Below, one piece after another: positions 25,725 through 36,901 of a DNA stretch of 64,000 bases. The position numbers and the translations under genes are program-made. The notes beneath the pieces were generated by a model. It saw nothing but the letters and a program-made list of their open reading frames with translations, did not search any database and was not told where the DNA came from. The first letter of the stretch is position 1; each line of letters starts with the position of its first letter. This DNA is from Chitinophaga pinensis. Lineage in GTDB: Bacteria > Bacteroidota > Bacteroidia > Flavobacteriales_D > Crocinitomicaceae. The DNA lies in assembly GCA_943324745.2 (NCBI GenBank), contig CALPMT020000006.1, positions 1-64,000 of the forward strand, written 5' to 3'.

Positions 25725-26588
25725 TTATATAAACGTAAAATCCACCCTTCGATTTCGTTGTTTTCCGTTATCCGTTTTGTTATTATCGACCGGTTCTTCT
25801 TCTCCTTTGAAGTCGGTCACCACCTTATGATTTGGTAAACCACATTTCATGAAAAAATCTTGGATCGACTTTGCGCGACGCGCAGAAAGGTCTTTGTTGT
25901 ATACATTGGAACCATCCGCATCGGTATGTCCTGTAATTTTAATACGTAAATCAGTATGATCAAGCACTACCCTTACCATTTCTTTTAGATAAGCTTGGTA
26001 CTCCACTTTTAGACTGTCTTTATCGTAATCGAAATAGATGGGTTCGAACACGAAGTTTTTACGTTCCCATTCTCGAATTGCAGGAGCTTTTCGATGTTGA
26101 TTTAAGTCTTGAATAAATACATCTCTCCAGCTTTGATGCAGCATTATCATATCTGAATTCGAGAATTCAGCGGTTGATCGATACATTGTAATTTTCCCTC
26201 CTGTTTTTCTACCTGCTAATAGTGTGTATGTCCCCGATAAATAACCAGTGATTGTATCAAAAGATAGTTTTGCTTCAAATGGAATCCACAAATTTTTAGG
26301 CGTGGCTTTTTTCTTTTCCGTAACGTATTGTTTGAATTTGATGGTTACACTATCCACGATGGTCCCTTTGATTTTCTGAATCATGTAGCAATCCGATTTA
26401 GTGACCTCCTCGCGGGTACGACCAGTCAGGTTTTTATCAACCGTCACAACTTCTAAAAATAGCACAGTAGCTTCATTCCATTTCGCACCATCTCTTAGCA
26501 TTAGTCCTTGCCAAATACCATCCATTTTTACTTGAGAAAAAGAACAGAAACAATAAAAACTAAAAAGTATAATTAAAGATGATTTCAT
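25725..26588 (-). CDS. Exported OmpA-family protein
   Basis: A 287-residue protein with a signal peptide (cleavage near FCSFSQ-VK). The N-terminal 170 residues are mainly beta and not recognised. The C-terminal OmpA domain (about 180-287) has FDYDKDSLKVEYQAYL, ITGHTDADGSNVYNKDLSARRAKSI and KQRNRRVDFTFI, including the peptidoglycan-binding Asp and Arg. It probably ties an outer-membrane or periplasmic module to the cell wall. It is transcribed divergently from the glutathione peroxidase gene. Confidence 0.85.
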   Translation of the reverse strand: MKSSLIILFSFYCFCSFSQVKMDGIWQGLMLRDGAKWNEATVLFLEVVTVDKNLTGRTREEVTKSDCYMIQKIKGTIVDSVTIKFKQYVTEKKKATPKNLWIPFEAKLSFDTITGYLSGTYTLLAGRKTGGKITMYRSTAEFSNSDMIMLHQSWRDVFIQDLNQHRKAPAIREWERKNFVFEPIYFDYDKDSLKVEYQAYLKEMVRVVLDHTDLRIKITGHTDADGSNVYNKDLSARRAKSIQDFFMKCGLPNHKVVTDFKGEEEPVDNNKTDNGKQRNRRVDFTFI

Positions 26589-26634
26589 ATTTTTATTAAA
26601 CGAAAAGAATGAAATATTGTTTCAGTAATTCTAG

Positions 26635-26642
26635 TATATTTG
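26635..26642 (+). promoter_or_regulatory. -7 box (TATATTTG) of the glutathione peroxidase gene
   Basis: TATATTTG lies 22 nt before the ATG at 26665, in the divergent spacer with the OmpA gene. Confidence 0.5.
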
Positions 26643-26664
26643 TTACTACACTAAAATAAACAGT

Positions 26665-27201
26665 ATGAAAAAATTAATCCTTTTTATAGCAAGTATTTTG
26701 ATTTTTAGCAATGTAAATGCTCAAACTATTTACGACTTTAAAGTAACCGATATTGAAGGAAAAGTATTTGACATGGCATCTTTGAAAGGGAAGAAAGTGA
26801 TGATTGTAAATACAGCCTCTAAATGTGGATTAACTCCTCAATTTGAAGAATTACAAAAGCTTTACATGCAATTTAAAGAACGTAATTTTGTGATTATTGG
26901 TTTCCCAACAAACGATTTCTTTGAACAAGACCCAGGAACAAATGATGAGATTAAGTCATTTTGCGTAAAAAATTACGGGGTTACTTTCCCTATGATGAGT
27001 AAGATAATTGTCAAAGGAGAAGCGATAGAACCATTGTATAGTTTCTTAACTTTAAAATCCAAAAATGGTTTGGAGGACAACCATGTAAAATGGAATTTTC
27101 AAAAATATTTAATCAACGAACAAGGTCACTTAGTACGTGTTGTAGGTCCTCGTGTTAAACCGATGGATGAGAGCATAGTAGAATGGATAAGAAGTAAGTA
27201 A
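26665..27201 (+). CDS. Exported glutathione peroxidase family protein, variant active site
   Basis: A 178-residue protein with a signal peptide (cleavage near NVNAQ-T) and a glutathione peroxidase fold. The peroxidatic Cys54 is in NTASKCGLTPQ and the Trp143-Asn144 pair is in VKWNFQKYLI. The segment that reads FPCNQF in many relatives reads FPTNDF here: the Cys that resolves the disulfide in thioredoxin-dependent forms is Thr82, and the catalytic-tetrad Gln is Asp84. The enzyme may still reduce peroxides with another thiol partner. It acts outside the cytoplasm. Confidence 0.88.
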   Translation: MKKLILFIASILIFSNVNAQTIYDFKVTDIEGKVFDMASLKGKKVMIVNTASKCGLTPQFEELQKLYMQFKERNFVIIGFPTNDFFEQDPGTNDEIKSFCVKNYGVTFPMMSKIIVKGEAIEPLYSFLTLKSKNGLEDNHVKWNFQKYLINEQGHLVRVVGPRVKPMDESIVEWIRSK

Positions 27202-27270
27202 TTTTTCAACATTCATCTTCCATTTTTGTTGATAAATACCCTGCTTTACCTTCCCTTTCCACCCAATTAA

Positions 27271-29283
<2,013 letters not shown>

Positions 29284-29286
29284 TTT

Positions 29287-29360
29287 TCAGACAAAAGACT
29301 GCTAGATTAAAGATAAAAGACTGAAAAACATTAGACATCAGACATTAGACATTATACTAG
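29287..29360. repeat. Dispersed repeat words AGACAAAAGACT and ATTAGACATCAGAC
   Basis: Directly after gyrB, AGACAAAAGACT and AGATAAAAGACTGA are followed by three TTAGACAT/CAGACAT words in tandem (29330-29353). The first words belong to the family also seen at 19544-19665. Confidence 0.6.
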
Positions 29361-29365
29361 TAGAT

Positions 29366-29403
29366 AAAAAAACGTTCTTGATTGATTTCAAGAGCGTTTT
29401 TTT
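29366..29403 (+). terminator. Terminator after gyrB
   Basis: AAAAAAACGTTCTTGA pairs with TCAAGAGCGTTTTTTT (one G-U pair) across a short loop and ends in a T run. It lies just before the helicase gene. Confidence 0.8.
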
Positions 29404-29428
29404 GTATACAACTTCCTACCTTTACCAT

Positions 29429-31258
29429 ATGAACGAATTACATCCACACCAACAACAATTGATTTCATTGATTTCACTAGAGATGAAAGAGCAAGAGAAT
29501 CGATATACCCTCGACGCGAATGCTGGATTAAAACAATTAAAGTCGGATGGATTAGCATTGCACCCAATTTCCGTGGTTAGAAAAAGTTTTGGTTATGCAG
29601 ATTATCCAGAAATTTCCTTTAAACTCCCATATACAACGGACACATCGAATTTTAAGGATAATAGTGCAATTGAATGTTTTATCGAAGGAGAAGAGCCTAT
29701 CAAAGGAATACTATTAGGTACCGAAGGACAAAAAGGAGAGTTTCGTTTATTTGCTCCAGATTTTCCTGATTGGATTGAAGAAAAAGGAGTTGGAATTAAA
29801 TTAGCGCCCGATCATCGCACAAGTGAATTGATGATTGAAGCACTGAAAAACATCGATAAACACACAGAAGTTCACCAACTATTCAATAAAATACATGGAA
29901 AAACCTCTTTTGGACAAGATTTATCACTAGCAACATCGCTTTCATTTAAAAATCAAACGCTGAACACTAGCCAGCAGCAAGCAGTAACAGCAATGTTAGA
30001 AAATGAATCGTTAGTGATTCTACATGGACCTCCAGGCACCGGAAAAACAACAACATTAATTGAAGGTATTTGTCAACTAACGCAACTTGGAAAAAGAGTG
30101 TTAGTTACCGCTCCTAGTAATACTGCAGTAGATAATATCGCCAAAGGATTGGTCGTTCAAGGCGCGAAAATTCTTCGCGTTGGAAATTCACTTAAGGTGG
30201 ACGATATCATATTTCCATATACCCCTGAAGGTAAAATGCAAGAAGCAAAAGAGCATAAAGAACTAAAAAAATTAAAAATTCGTGCCGAAGAACTTCGTCG
30301 TATGTCTTTTCAATATAAACGTAATTTTGGTCGCGAGGAAAGAGAACAACGCGGCCTACTTTTAAAAGAAGTAAAAAGCATTCGTAAAGAAATTCGGGAC
30401 ATTCGTACTTATTTTGATGAGAAATTGTTTGAAAATGCAGAAGTGATTTTAGGTACACCTATCGGTATTTCTGACTTTTTACCAAAAAATGCAAATTTCG
30501 ACACATTGGTAATGGACGAAGCAGGTCAAGCAATTGAGGCCTTAGCTTGGATCGTTTTCCCATTCGCAAACAATTGGGTACTAGCCGGAGATCCTTTTCA
30601 GCTACCTCCTACTGTACTTTCGCACTCTGCCGCAAACAACGGATTATCTATTTCCATTCTTGAACATACATTTACACACTGTAGAGATGTTTTATTCTTA
30701 GATACTCAATACCGTATGCGTAAATCGATTGCCGATTTTTCGAGTAATTACTTTTACGAATCTGCCTTAAAAACACCTGAAATTCAAAACAACATCGCTC
30801 AACATATTACATATTTTGACACAGCAGGAACAGGTTTTGAAGAACAATCAGGTCAGGACGGAAACAGTTTAATGAATGAAGGAGAGTTGAGTATTGTTCA
30901 GAAAATCATTGAACAAGAAAAATTAAATCTTTCCTCCATAGCATTTATTTCTCCTTATTCTGGTCAAGTACAATTAGCTAAAGAATTACTACCACAAGGT
31001 ATTATAATTAGCACAATTGATAGTTTTCAAGGACAAGAAAAGGAAATCATTATACTTTCGTTAGTACGCTCAAACGTGGATGCTGTGATTGGATTTTTAA
31101 AAGATTATCGAAGAATGAATGTTGGACTGACTCGCGCCAAAGAACAATTGTATGTGATTGGGGATAGTTCAACGATTGGACAAGATCCTTTTTACGCGCA
31201 ATTTTTAGAATACATGGAAGAAGTTGGAGGGTACAAAAGCGCGTGGGAACTTGAGTGA
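29429..31258 (+). CDS. Superfamily 1B DNA/RNA helicase, UPF1/IGHMBP2/Dna2-like
   Basis: A 609-residue helicase. Motif I is HGPPGTGKTTTLIEG, motif Ia VTAPSNTAVDNIAKG, motif II VMDEAGQAIEALAW, motif III LAGDPFQLPPTV, motif V STIDSFQGQEKEIIILSLVRSN and motif VI NVGLTRAKEQLYVIGD. The N-terminal beta-barrel-like part fits the IGHMBP2/SMUBP-2 type. Such proteins unwind 5'-to-3'; the cellular role in Bacteroidota is not established. I chose the ATG at 29429 (MNELHPHQQQL). The stop codon TGA lies inside a GAGTGACGAG repeat. Confidence 0.9.
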   Translation: MNELHPHQQQLISLISLEMKEQENRYTLDANAGLKQLKSDGLALHPISVVRKSFGYADYPEISFKLPYTTDTSNFKDNSAIECFIEGEEPIKGILLGTEGQKGEFRLFAPDFPDWIEEKGVGIKLAPDHRTSELMIEALKNIDKHTEVHQLFNKIHGKTSFGQDLSLATSLSFKNQTLNTSQQQAVTAMLENESLVILHGPPGTGKTTTLIEGICQLTQLGKRVLVTAPSNTAVDNIAKGLVVQGAKILRVGNSLKVDDIIFPYTPEGKMQEAKEHKELKKLKIRAEELRRMSFQYKRNFGREEREQRGLLLKEVKSIRKEIRDIRTYFDEKLFENAEVILGTPIGISDFLPKNANFDTLVMDEAGQAIEALAWIVFPFANNWVLAGDPFQLPPTVLSHSAANNGLSISILEHTFTHCRDVLFLDTQYRMRKSIADFSSNYFYESALKTPEIQNNIAQHITYFDTAGTGFEEQSGQDGNSLMNEGELSIVQKIIEQEKLNLSSIAFISPYSGQVQLAKELLPQGIIISTIDSFQGQEKEIIILSLVRSNVDAVIGFLKDYRRMNVGLTRAKEQLYVIGDSSTIGQDPFYAQFLEYMEEVGGYKSAWELE

Positions 31259-31287
31259 CGAGAAATGAGTGACGAGTGACGAGTGAA
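31253..31287. repeat. GAGTGACGAG repeat copy overlapping the helicase stop codon
   Basis: GAGTGACGAGAAATGAGTGACGAGTGACGAGTGAAG contains four GAGTGA words. The first supplies the last Glu codon and the TGA stop of the helicase gene. Confidence 0.7.
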
Positions 31288-31289
31288 GA

Positions 31290-31688
31290 TTATAACATTC
31301 TTGATTTTAGTTCTTCCGTAGGAATAAGGCATGACGTTTGATTTTTGAAGAAGTGTTTTCTGTTTTTTGCAATTAGATTGTAAACGAAATCTCTCATCGG
31401 AAACGGTACTATCAATAATAAGAGGAAGCATTTTGAAAGTAAATTCAACGCTGCGAAAGCACGAATTGCAGCAGATGATTTAGTATAAACGACATCTCCT
31501 TTTAGATAAATAACAGTTGAATAAACGTTAGTTGGCAAGCCGTTTTTTTGAAGAAAATCCTGACCAAATGTTGATTGCAATGAAGCAAATTGAAAGATTT
31601 TTTGTGTGTCGTTTTTAATGATATATTGTACGGATTTATTACACAGGATACAATCTGCATCGAAAAAGAGGATGTGAGAGTTTGACAT
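31290..31688 (-). CDS. DCC-family thiol-disulfide oxidoreductase-like protein (DUF393)
   Basis: A 132-residue protein of the DCC family, named for the conserved DxxCxxC, seen here as FFDADCILCNKSVQYII near the N-terminus. Other family features are IFQFASLQSTFGQDFL, TVIYLKGDVVYTKSSAAIRAF and the C-terminal YNLIAKNRKHFF. A thioredoxin-like fold and thiol redox chemistry are predicted for the family; substrates are unknown. It is soluble and probably cytosolic. It is monocistronic. Confidence 0.9.
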   Translation of the reverse strand: MSNSHILFFDADCILCNKSVQYIIKNDTQKIFQFASLQSTFGQDFLQKNGLPTNVYSTVIYLKGDVVYTKSSAAIRAFAALNLLSKCFLLLLIVPFPMRDFVYNLIAKNRKHFFKNQTSCLIPTEELKSRML

Positions 31689-31770
31689 TGTTTTATTTTT
31701 TATTTTATAAAAAATAGATGCTGCAATAAACGTATATATAATTATTTGATGTTACAATGCACCATCACTC

Positions 31771-33111
31771 CTATATTTTGGAACTTCCTTTCTTCTGTCC
31801 TCTTGTCTGACGTTTTTTGTATTTGTCTTTAATCGATCGTTTGTAAGAACCTCCAAGATTTACCTTTTTGTTTTTATCGATTTTTTCATGGAAAGCACCT
31901 TTCGAATTTTTAATGGTTGCTTCCGGCATATAATTCACCCCAGGCATTACTGGTTTTTCGGACTCTAAGAGGATCTCAGATTCTTCGTAAGTTTCAGGCA
32001 GTTGATTAACATCAATCGCCATTTTCATTAATGCCTCAATGTTGTTTTTATTCTCTTCATCAAAAGGTGTTACAAAAGAAATTGCTATACCATCTTTATC
32101 TGCACGACCAGTTCTACCAATTCTATGAATATAATTCGTTGATTCTTCTGGCATATCAAAATTGATCACATGCGTCACATCAGAAATATCAAGTCCTCTA
32201 GACACTAAATCTGTAGCGATCAAGCCGCGATGTGTTTCATTTTGAAAATTTCGTAACGCGCTGAATCGGTAATTTTGAGATTTATTTGAATGGATAATTC
32301 CAAATTGTTCAGGGAAGTTTGCATCTACGATTTCAAATAACATATCTGCCACCTTTCTACTTTTTGTGAACACCAATACCTTACTAATTTCAGGCTGATT
32401 TTCAAGCAGATTGATTAACAAGTTAACTTTAGAATGGAAATTTGGAACATTATAAAGTGACTGTTTAATCTTTTCAATCGGTGTACCGTGAGCAGCTGCT
32501 TCAATTTTCTCAGGATTATTGAAATATTCATCAATTAAAAATTCAACATCCTCATGCATTGTTGCAGAAAATAAAAGAGTTTGACGTTTTGGAGGCAACA
32601 ATTCCAAGATATTTTTCAATTGAGTACGGAAGCCTAAATTCAACATCTCATCCATTTCATCGATTACAACCTTTTGAACAGCTTTTAACTTTAGAGAACC
32701 ATTTAACGCTAAATCATAAAAACGACCTGGAGTAGCAACCACTATATCTTGACCGTCTAGTATGATATCAATTTGTGTATTGATACTCACCCCACCATAA
32801 ACTCCACAAACACGAACATTCATGTAGGTTGACAATTTTTCAATCTCTTCTACGATTTGCATCACTAATTCGCGTGTCGGAACTAAAATCACAAAACGTG
32901 GTTCATATTGCTTAGCGAATTTGAACATATTTAACAGAGGCAACAAGAATGCTAATGTTTTACCTGTACCAGTTTGAGCAAGTCCCACTACATCTCTTCC
33001 AGACATTATTACAGAAAAAGCTTTTTGTTGAATGGTTGTTGGAGTTGTAAACCCCTGATCATCTAAGGCTTTTAAAATATTTTTATGGAGATTAAGTTCG
33101 TTAAACAACAT
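31771..33111 (-). CDS. DEAD-box RNA helicase, RhlE-like, with DEMD in motif II
   Basis: A 446-residue RNA helicase. The Q motif is in FTTPTTIQQKAF, motif I is AQTGTGKT (45-52), Ia is VPTREL, Ib TPGR, III SATM, V DLVSRGLDISDV and VI HRIGRTGR. Motif II reads DEMD (151-154) in place of DEAD. A basic C-terminal tail (about 400-446) may bind RNA. The family unwinds short RNA duplexes in ribosome assembly, decay or cold response. The Ala-to-Met change leaves the acidic residues intact, so it is probably active. Confidence 0.92.
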   Translation of the reverse strand: MLFNELNLHKNILKALDDQGFTTPTTIQQKAFSVIMSGRDVVGLAQTGTGKTLAFLLPLLNMFKFAKQYEPRFVILVPTRELVMQIVEEIEKLSTYMNVRVCGVYGGVSINTQIDIILDGQDIVVATPGRFYDLALNGSLKLKAVQKVVIDEMDEMLNLGFRTQLKNILELLPPKRQTLLFSATMHEDVEFLIDEYFNNPEKIEAAAHGTPIEKIKQSLYNVPNFHSKVNLLINLLENQPEISKVLVFTKSRKVADMLFEIVDANFPEQFGIIHSNKSQNYRFSALRNFQNETHRGLIATDLVSRGLDISDVTHVINFDMPEESTNYIHRIGRTGRADKDGIAISFVTPFDEENKNNIEALMKMAIDVNQLPETYEESEILLESEKPVMPGVNYMPEATIKNSKGAFHEKIDKNKKVNLGGSYKRSIKDKYKKRQTRGQKKGSSKI

Positions 33112-33186
33112 CTTTGAGGTTATAAATTATGAGTTATGAAATATGAATTAGTGAAATTAGTGATTTATCGGTCAAAAACCTCACTT

Positions 33187-34071
33187 TTAGCTGATAATTA
33201 CTGATGTCATACTCAAAGAACCGGCAACTAATTTATCGTTAAACAATTCGATTTTGTCTGTTTTATCCTGTAGTGATAGAATATACAACAAGGGTAAATA
33301 ATGATCTGGTGATGGCGCAGCAAGATTCAGGGCTTTCCCTTGATTCTTGTAGTCAATTAATGGTTTATGATTTCCTTCTATGATCCATTTATTGGTTAAT
33401 TCTCGTGCTTCAATTGCCCAATCATACCCGTAATTTTCTTTATTCATATTTCTAAAATCAACCAAGCCAAGGTTATGAATGACATTCCCAGAACCAACAA
33501 TCAATACTCCTTTCGAACGCAATATGGACAACTTTTTGGCGAGATCGTAGTGTTGCTGAGCCGATAATGTATAATCCAAACTCAATTGAATAACAGGTAC
33601 ATCAGCCTTCGGGAAGAAATGGATTAAAGTCGACCAAGTACCATGATCTAACCCCCATTGCTGATCTAATTCTACGGGGATGGGAGAAAAAATATCCTTC
33701 ACTGTTTTCGCTAATTCAGGACTTCCAGGTGCTGGATATTGCACATCAAATAAGGCTTGAGGAAAACCACCAAAATCATGAATTGTTTGAGGTAGTTTCA
33801 TTGCAGTTACTTGTGTTCCTTTTGTTTCCCAATGTGCAGAAATACATACAATAGCAGTAGGTTTAGGCAACTTTTTAGCTGTATCTCTAAACCCTTGAAC
33901 GAATGAATTTTCTTCAATAGCATTCATTGGATTCCCATGCCCGATAAACAACATGGGCATTTTTTCAGTTGAAGGCAACGAATCTGAAAAAGAGTATAAA
34001 TCATTGAACGAAATCATAGACATTGAGATTGAAGATAGACCAATTAACTTAATAAATTTTGAGCGTTCCAT
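33187..34071 (-). CDS. LigB/YgiD-type extradiol dioxygenase (DODA-like)
   Basis: A 294-residue class III extradiol ring-cleavage dioxygenase of the 4,5-DOPA dioxygenase type. Metal-binding and family motifs include FIGHGNPMNAI, CISAHWETKGTQVT, TIHDFGGFPQALF, YPAPGSPELA, WGLDHGTWS and GSGNVIHNLG. It has a hydrophobic N-terminus (about 1-30, KFIKLIGLSSISMSMISF) that may be a signal or anchor, which is unusual for a cytosolic E. coli YgiD. The natural substrate is not known. It is the end of a one-gene unit with its own promoter box. Confidence 0.88.
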   Translation of the reverse strand: MERSKFIKLIGLSSISMSMISFNDLYSFSDSLPSTEKMPMLFIGHGNPMNAIEENSFVQGFRDTAKKLPKPTAIVCISAHWETKGTQVTAMKLPQTIHDFGGFPQALFDVQYPAPGSPELAKTVKDIFSPIPVELDQQWGLDHGTWSTLIHFFPKADVPVIQLSLDYTLSAQQHYDLAKKLSILRSKGVLIVGSGNVIHNLGLVDFRNMNKENYGYDWAIEARELTNKWIIEGNHKPLIDYKNQGKALNLAAPSPDHYLPLLYILSLQDKTDKIELFNDKLVAGSLSMTSVIIS

Positions 34072-34088
34072 AATGAAGACTGAAGTTT

Positions 34089-34096
34089 CAAATTTA
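34089..34096 (-). promoter_or_regulatory. -7 box (TAAATTTG) of the dioxygenase gene
   Basis: TAAATTTG on the minus strand ends 17 nt before the start codon at 34071. Confidence 0.45.
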
Positions 34097-34124
34097 AAAA
34101 ATCAATTTCCTTGTCAATAGAAAA

Positions 34125-34712
34125 TCATGTTAACATTTCCCAAAATTCTTGTTGAATATCATGGCTACGATTTTTAGCATACCAGAGGTGTAATTCTTTT
34201 TCAAAATCTTCTTTCGTGATTGTTTCCTTATTTCTCTTCCAATGTTCAGCTATTGCTTGTGCATTTGTAGGTCTGGCACCCCATCCGCCTAATTCTGTCA
34301 AAGTATCTTTATCTACTCTCACAAGTTTAGGTATTGCCTCTGTTCCGTTGGTCAAATACTTATGCATCTCTTCTAAATTCTCAGACTTAATGACAATTTT
34401 CAGTTCAACACCAAGTGCATTTTGAGCGATATTATAAATGGCTGGTAAATTTTGAGCGCAATCACCACACCAAGCCTCGACAAATACGACCCAATATTCG
34501 TTAAACGTTTTAGTAGAAAGTAATGAAACTAACTCATTCGTTAATATAAATTGTTTTTCATTTCTATTCGAACGTTGTTCATTTAACTTTGTAAATTCAA
34601 TTAATTCTGGTGTTTGTCTCGTTCCAGTTGTTTTATGCTCAAGCATCAACTCGGTAACTAATTTACGGTAATCTTGATAGCTGATACCTTTTTGGATTGT
34701 TAGACTATTCAT
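34125..34712 (-). CDS. Thioredoxin-family protein with CGDC active site
   Basis: A 195-residue cytosolic protein without signal peptide. A thioredoxin-like core (about 65-160) has WVVFVEAWCGDCAQNLP as the active site and AIPKLVRVD as the cis-Pro region. The CGDC form occurs in a family of Bacillota and Bacteroidota thioredoxin-like proteins of unassigned role. The flanking helices (MNSLTIQKGISYQDYRKLVTELM; the C-terminal EELHLWYAKNRSHDI region) are family-specific. It is divergent from coaD. Confidence 0.85.
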   Translation of the reverse strand: MNSLTIQKGISYQDYRKLVTELMLEHKTTGTRQTPELIEFTKLNEQRSNRNEKQFILTNELVSLLSTKTFNEYWVVFVEAWCGDCAQNLPAIYNIAQNALGVELKIVIKSENLEEMHKYLTNGTEAIPKLVRVDKDTLTELGGWGARPTNAQAIAEHWKRNKETITKEDFEKELHLWYAKNRSHDIQQEFWEMLT

Positions 34713-34817
34713 CTTATTATTTTTCTACAATATTATTAAACCAAAAAGAGTTAACTTGTAACAAAGGTTACACACGTGATAAATTGTTATATTTACTTAC
34801 AGATTGAAATTTACTTT

Positions 34818-35276
34818 ATGAAAAAAATAGCCTTATTTCCAGGATCTTTTGATCCATTTACAAAGGGACATGAAAGTGTCATTCAAAAAGCAATTCCATT
34901 GTTTGACGAAATTGTTATCGGAATAGGAATCAATACAAGTAAAAATTACTTTTTTGAATTAGAAAAACGTCAGAGACACATCGAGGCCATCTATAAAGAT
35001 GTTGCTAACATCAGAGTAACAACCTATCAAAAACTAACTGTAGAATATTGTCTAGAACTTGAAGCGCGTTATATTTTACGTGGCTTGAGAGATACCAATG
35101 ATTTTGAATACGAAAAAGCGATTGCTCAAATGAACTTACAAATTTCTGGTATTGAAACAGTATTTTTCATGACAGATCCTGCTGTTGCACCAATCAGTGC
35201 AACCATCGTACGAGAAATTGCACGTAATCATGGAGCGATTAACTCATTTGTATCATTGTCAGAAAACCTACTGTGA
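34818..35276 (+). CDS. coaD: Phosphopantetheine adenylyltransferase
   Basis: A 152-residue enzyme that makes dephospho-CoA from 4'-phosphopantetheine and ATP. The nucleotidyltransferase motif TKGH is in FPGSFDPFTKGHESV. Other conserved blocks are YILRGLRDTNDFEYEKAIAQMN and ISATIVREIARNHG. I chose the ATG at 34818 (MKKIALFPGSFDP), which matches the family; the ORF extends upstream without similarity. The stop overlaps the next start (TGATG). Confidence 0.95.
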   Translation: MKKIALFPGSFDPFTKGHESVIQKAIPLFDEIVIGIGINTSKNYFFELEKRQRHIEAIYKDVANIRVTTYQKLTVEYCLELEARYILRGLRDTNDFEYEKAIAQMNLQISGIETVFFMTDPAVAPISATIVREIARNHGAINSFVSLSENLL

Positions 35277-36745
35277 TGAAAACATTAACTAGCTTACTAC
35301 TGATAATTTGTTTTACTCCACTTATTTTTGGTCAGAAAACAACTAAGATAAAAGGTTTAACAAGTGGTTTTGTAGGCAAGAAAATAGAATTTTACACGAT
35401 TAAGGATTATTTCTCATTAAAAGACAGTTTGATTGGTGAAGCCATCATTCAAAACGACAGTAGTTTTCAAGTAGAATTTCCTTTAGAGCATACTGAAAAA
35501 ATCATTGTCAAATGTCATAAAAACACTGGATTTATTTATGCTGACCCAGGCACTACCCTTACTATTTCTTTACCTGATAAAGATCCTTATAATGCATATC
35601 GACCTCAGGGCAACAAAGTGGAGATCGCATTTTTAAATTTACCCAAAACAGATATAAATTTCAAAATTTTAGAGTTTGATAAATGGGTCACTGATTTTTT
35701 AGGGGTTTATTATAATCGTAAAACTACATCAACCATCTTATTTTCAGAAAAATTAGACACGTTCAAATTAAATGTTGAAGCGTATTACAAAAAAGACACT
35801 TCCTTTTTTTTTAAAACCTATGTGCGATTTTCTATCGCTTCCTTAGAGGATATTAATTTTGTTGGTTCCAAAACACGCATTGAAAAATATTTATTTTACC
35901 TCAAAGATTTCCCTGTCACTTATGAAAATGAACGTTACTCTTCCTATTTGAATTTATTTTATAAAAATATATTTGCATTAGTTTCTACCGAAATTAATAC
36001 TAAAATCTATAAATCTATCTTAAGTAGTAGCCCTACTTTACTCATGCAAAGTTTAGGTTTAGATGCAACGTTAAAAAATCCGAAAATTAGAGAATTAATT
36101 GCCATTCGTGGACTTTCTGAAGTTTACAATGGAAAAGATTTTCCGAAAACCAATATTATAACCATTTTGGATAGTATCTCTCGTTTTGGATTGTATAAAC
36201 AAAACAGATACCTTTCAAAAAGCATCATCGAACGTTTAACAGAATTAGCTCCTGGGATGAAGGCCCCAAATTTTGAGATTATTCACGTAGAAAAAAATGA
36301 CACGATTACATTGCAATCCTTTGTTGGAAATTATGTGTATATACAATTTATTGACCCAACTTTACAGGATTCAAAAAAACATTTAGAATTATTGGTTCCC
36401 ATGTATGAGAAATATGGAAAGACCTTTCGATTTGTAACAATCATAGATGTTCAGAATGAATTGACCAAAGAGCAAAAAACCTATTTTTCAAGTATCCCTT
36501 GGGAGAAATACTATTTACCTTTTGACCATGCGATGTTTAAGAAATATATGGTTAAATCATTTCCGAATTATGTCCTTATCGACGACACAGGTGTTCTACA
36601 CTCTTATCCTGCAGCAAGTCCAATTCCGGATGGAGAGTACGAAACTGTTGAGAAGGTATTTTATACCATTAAGCGGAAGATTGAGGTTGAGAAAATGAAC
36701 AAAGAGAAATCAGGATTTGATGATATCTATGATGACACCAAATAG
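35276..36745 (+). CDS. Exported protein with a cysteine-less thioredoxin-like C-terminal domain
   Basis: A 489-residue protein with a signal peptide (cleavage near LIFGQ-KT). The N-terminal part (about 22-110) is beta-rich and resembles the DUF4369-type domain found before TlpA-like domains. The C-terminal 150 residues begin APGMKAPNFEIIHVEKNDTI and continue as an AhpC/TlpA-like fold, but the expected CxxC position reads FIDPTLQDSKK, so redox activity is unlikely. The start codon shares one base with the coaD stop codon, suggesting coupled translation. Confidence 0.75.
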   Translation: MKTLTSLLLIICFTPLIFGQKTTKIKGLTSGFVGKKIEFYTIKDYFSLKDSLIGEAIIQNDSSFQVEFPLEHTEKIIVKCHKNTGFIYADPGTTLTISLPDKDPYNAYRPQGNKVEIAFLNLPKTDINFKILEFDKWVTDFLGVYYNRKTTSTILFSEKLDTFKLNVEAYYKKDTSFFFKTYVRFSIASLEDINFVGSKTRIEKYLFYLKDFPVTYENERYSSYLNLFYKNIFALVSTEINTKIYKSILSSSPTLLMQSLGLDATLKNPKIRELIAIRGLSEVYNGKDFPKTNIITILDSISRFGLYKQNRYLSKSIIERLTELAPGMKAPNFEIIHVEKNDTITLQSFVGNYVYIQFIDPTLQDSKKHLELLVPMYEKYGKTFRFVTIIDVQNELTKEQKTYFSSIPWEKYYLPFDHAMFKKYMVKSFPNYVLIDDTGVLHSYPAASPIPDGEYETVEKVFYTIKRKIEVEKMNKEKSGFDDIYDDTK

Positions 36746-36872
36746 TGATGAGTGTCGAAGAAATAATAAATAGAGCCAAAAATAGTTACTTCTTTTAGGA
36801 ATACGAAGAAATACCATAAGTCATAGTACTCGTCAATATGATTTTTACATGATCGTCTTTTGTCTTTTTACA

Positions 36873-36880
36873 TATCTTTG
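36873..36880 (+). promoter_or_regulatory. -7 box (TATCTTTG) of the DUF5723-like gene
   Basis: TATCTTTG lies 21 nt before the ATG at 36902. Just upstream is a GTCTTTTGTC word of the AGACAAAAGAC family. Confidence 0.5.
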
Positions 36881-36901
36881 CCTTGCTTTAATACATTTAA
36901 C

